This document shows, piece after piece, positions 4,697 through 5,774 of a DNA stretch of 5,774 nucleotides. Both the position numbers and the translations under genes were made by a program. Source of the DNA: Deltaproteobacteria bacterium (GTDB lineage Bacteria; Bdellovibrionota_C; UBA2361; SZUA-149; JADYYL01); the NCBI GenBank assembly GCA_020853655.1, contig JADYYL010000389.1, positions 1-5,774 of the forward strand, given 5' to 3'. How positions within the stretch are numbered: the first letter of the stretch is position 1; each line of letters starts with the position of its first letter. The notes beneath the pieces were generated by a model. The model did no database searches, was not told the origin of the DNA, and saw only the letters and a program-made list of their open reading frames with translations.

Positions 4697-5710
4697 ATGA
4701 AGCGGAGCGCATCCTGGGTGGTATTCCTCGTGCTTGGACTCGTGCCGGCATGGAGCGAGGCGCCCGCAGAAACCTATTTTCTGCCGAGAAACTCGAGTGA
4801 CTCGGTCATCGGCGAAGTGCGCTACGTAGAGGCTGCGGCGGAAGACACGCTCCTCGACGTTGCTCGTCGGAATAGTTTAGGCCACGACGAGATCGTGCAG
4901 GCCAATCCCACGATCGATCGCTGGGTGCCGGGTGCCGGCACCAAGGTGCTCCTTCCGACCCGCTTCGTGCTTCCCGACGCACCGATGGACGGGATCGTAC
5001 TCAACGTCGCGGAGCTCCGACTCTACTACTACCCGCCGAACAAAGATCCCCTACAACGGGTCGTAATGACGTTTCCGGTGAGCATCGGTCGGATGGATTG
5101 GAAGACCCCTCTTGGAAAAACGAAAGTCACCAGGGCGGTGAAAAATCCGCCGTGGACGCCGCCGAAGTCAATTCGCGAAGAACACGCCGCGGAGGGAGAC
5201 TACCTTCCCGACGTTATTCCTGGAGGAGATCCAACGAATCCACTTGGACTTTATGCGCTTCAGCTTGGCATCCCCGGCTACCTGATTCATGGCACGGATG
5301 AACGGAAGTCCGCGGGCATCGGGATGCACGTGACTCACGGCTGCGTTCGTATGTATCCGGAAGATATCGAGTGGCTGTATCGCTTCGTTGAGCCCGGCAC
5401 TCCGGTCTATCTGATCGACCAGCCGGTCAAGGCCGGATGGCAGAGCGGGTCGCTGTATCTCGAAATCCACACGCCGCTCGAAGGCCTCCCTGAGTTTGAT
5501 GCTCGGCTTCCCGACCAGATCTTTGAAGAATCGATGCAGCGGCTCGTAGCGCTCGCCAACGGAGCATTGCGGATCGACCACGACGCCGTCGGTCGAACCG
5601 TCGATGTTGGAAACGGAGTGCCGACGCTCGCCGCTGCTGCGGAGGCAGCGCTGCCGCCCGCACGAACGAGCTCACCGGAGCCGACCAGAAGGCCTCCCTC
5701 GCGACGGTAA
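4697..5710 (+). CDS. Periplasmic L,D-transpeptidase (ErfK/YbiS/YcfS/YnhG type)
   Basis: The 337-residue protein has a signal peptide (MKRSASWVVFLVLGLVPAWS, with cleavage probably after residue 22 or 24), so it acts in the periplasm. Residues about 41-92 are a LysM-like peptidoglycan-binding region (VRYVEAAAEDTLLDVARRNS, then EIVQANPTIDRWVPGAGTKV and LLPTRFVLP). Residues about 97-241 are the YkuD catalytic domain. They include LNVAELRLYYYPP, NPPWTPPKSIREE, NPLGLYALQLGIPGYLIHGT (His208) and the active-site motif THGCVRMYP with Cys216. After the domain come DQPVKAG and LYLEIHTPLE, as in the Escherichia coli LdtA-C enzymes that attach Braun lipoprotein to peptidoglycan; others of the family form 3-3 crosslinks. 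The first residue of the motif is Thr rather than the usual Ser. The tail of about 70 residues beyond that ends in a disordered Pro/Arg/Ser stretch. ATG 4697 is chosen for the signal peptide and Shine-Dalgarno. The gene is divergent from the winged-helix gene and otherwise unlinked. The exact role (lipoprotein anchoring or crosslinking) is not settled by the sequence. Confidence 0.93.
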   Translation: MKRSASWVVFLVLGLVPAWSEAPAETYFLPRNSSDSVIGEVRYVEAAAEDTLLDVARRNSLGHDEIVQANPTIDRWVPGAGTKVLLPTRFVLPDAPMDGIVLNVAELRLYYYPPNKDPLQRVVMTFPVSIGRMDWKTPLGKTKVTRAVKNPPWTPPKSIREEHAAEGDYLPDVIPGGDPTNPLGLYALQLGIPGYLIHGTDERKSAGIGMHVTHGCVRMYPEDIEWLYRFVEPGTPVYLIDQPVKAGWQSGSLYLEIHTPLEGLPEFDARLPDQIFEESMQRLVALANGALRIDHDAVGRTVDVGNGVPTLAAAAEAALPPARTSSPEPTRRPPSRR

Positions 5711-5735
5711 ACAGTCGTCACTCCCCTCTTCTCTT

Positions 5736-5750
5736 CTTGCATTGCGCAAG
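5736..5750 (+). terminator. Small hairpin downstream of the L,D-transpeptidase gene
   Basis: CTTGC (5736-5740) and GCAAG (5746-5750) pair around a 5-nt loop, 25 nt after the stop codon. CATAGCATT and a C-run follow, with no U-tract, so this is a weak terminator candidate. I see no gene in the remaining bases to the window end. Confidence 0.25.
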
Positions 5751-5774
5751 CATAGCATTCCCCCCGTTCGCCCG

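Overview
The window is gene-dense and moderately GC-rich by eye. It looks like chromosomal DNA from a Gram-negative bacterium. The best clue is a periplasmic L,D-transpeptidase of the ErfK/YbiS/YcfS/YnhG type with a signal peptide and a LysM-like domain, a layout typical of proteobacteria and related diderms. The sequence alone does not fix a genus. No tRNA, rRNA, CRISPR array, transposase or integrase is visible.

Positions 1-1245 (+) hold the 3' end of a DUF47/PhoU-like gene and, 4 nt later, a complete PiT-family phosphate permease gene. This is a classic phosphate-uptake pair in which the PhoU-like protein is thought to control the permease. Positions 1297-1776 (-) encode a small polytopic membrane protein of unknown function that faces the permease, with two small hairpins in the convergent gap. 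Positions 1777-1949 hold a striking 18-bp perfect inverted repeat followed by a T-run. It reads as a strong intrinsic terminator on the + strand, although both neighbouring genes are on the - strand. Positions 1950-2550 (-) hold an unrecognised gene. Its reading frame clearly continues upstream of its first ATG, and removing a single base near 2514 would join it to an ATG at 2550, so the gene may be frameshifted.

Positions 2575-3330 (+) encode a class I SAM-dependent methyltransferase of the Methyltransf_24 kind. It stands alone and converges on a - strand bicistron at 3479-4505. That bicistron has a small winged-helix DNA-binding protein gene whose end overlaps the start of a minimal nucleotidyltransferase gene (AbiEii/MenT-like) by 11 nt. 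The order, overlap, sizes and a dyad next to its promoter fit a toxin-antitoxin or phage-defence module. This is the most interesting part of the window. Positions 4697-5710 (+) hold the L,D-transpeptidase gene, transcribed divergently from that module, and the last 64 bases are non-coding.

Only the DUF47-pit pair and the winged-helix/nucleotidyltransferase pair look like functional units. The other genes look like independent neighbours.
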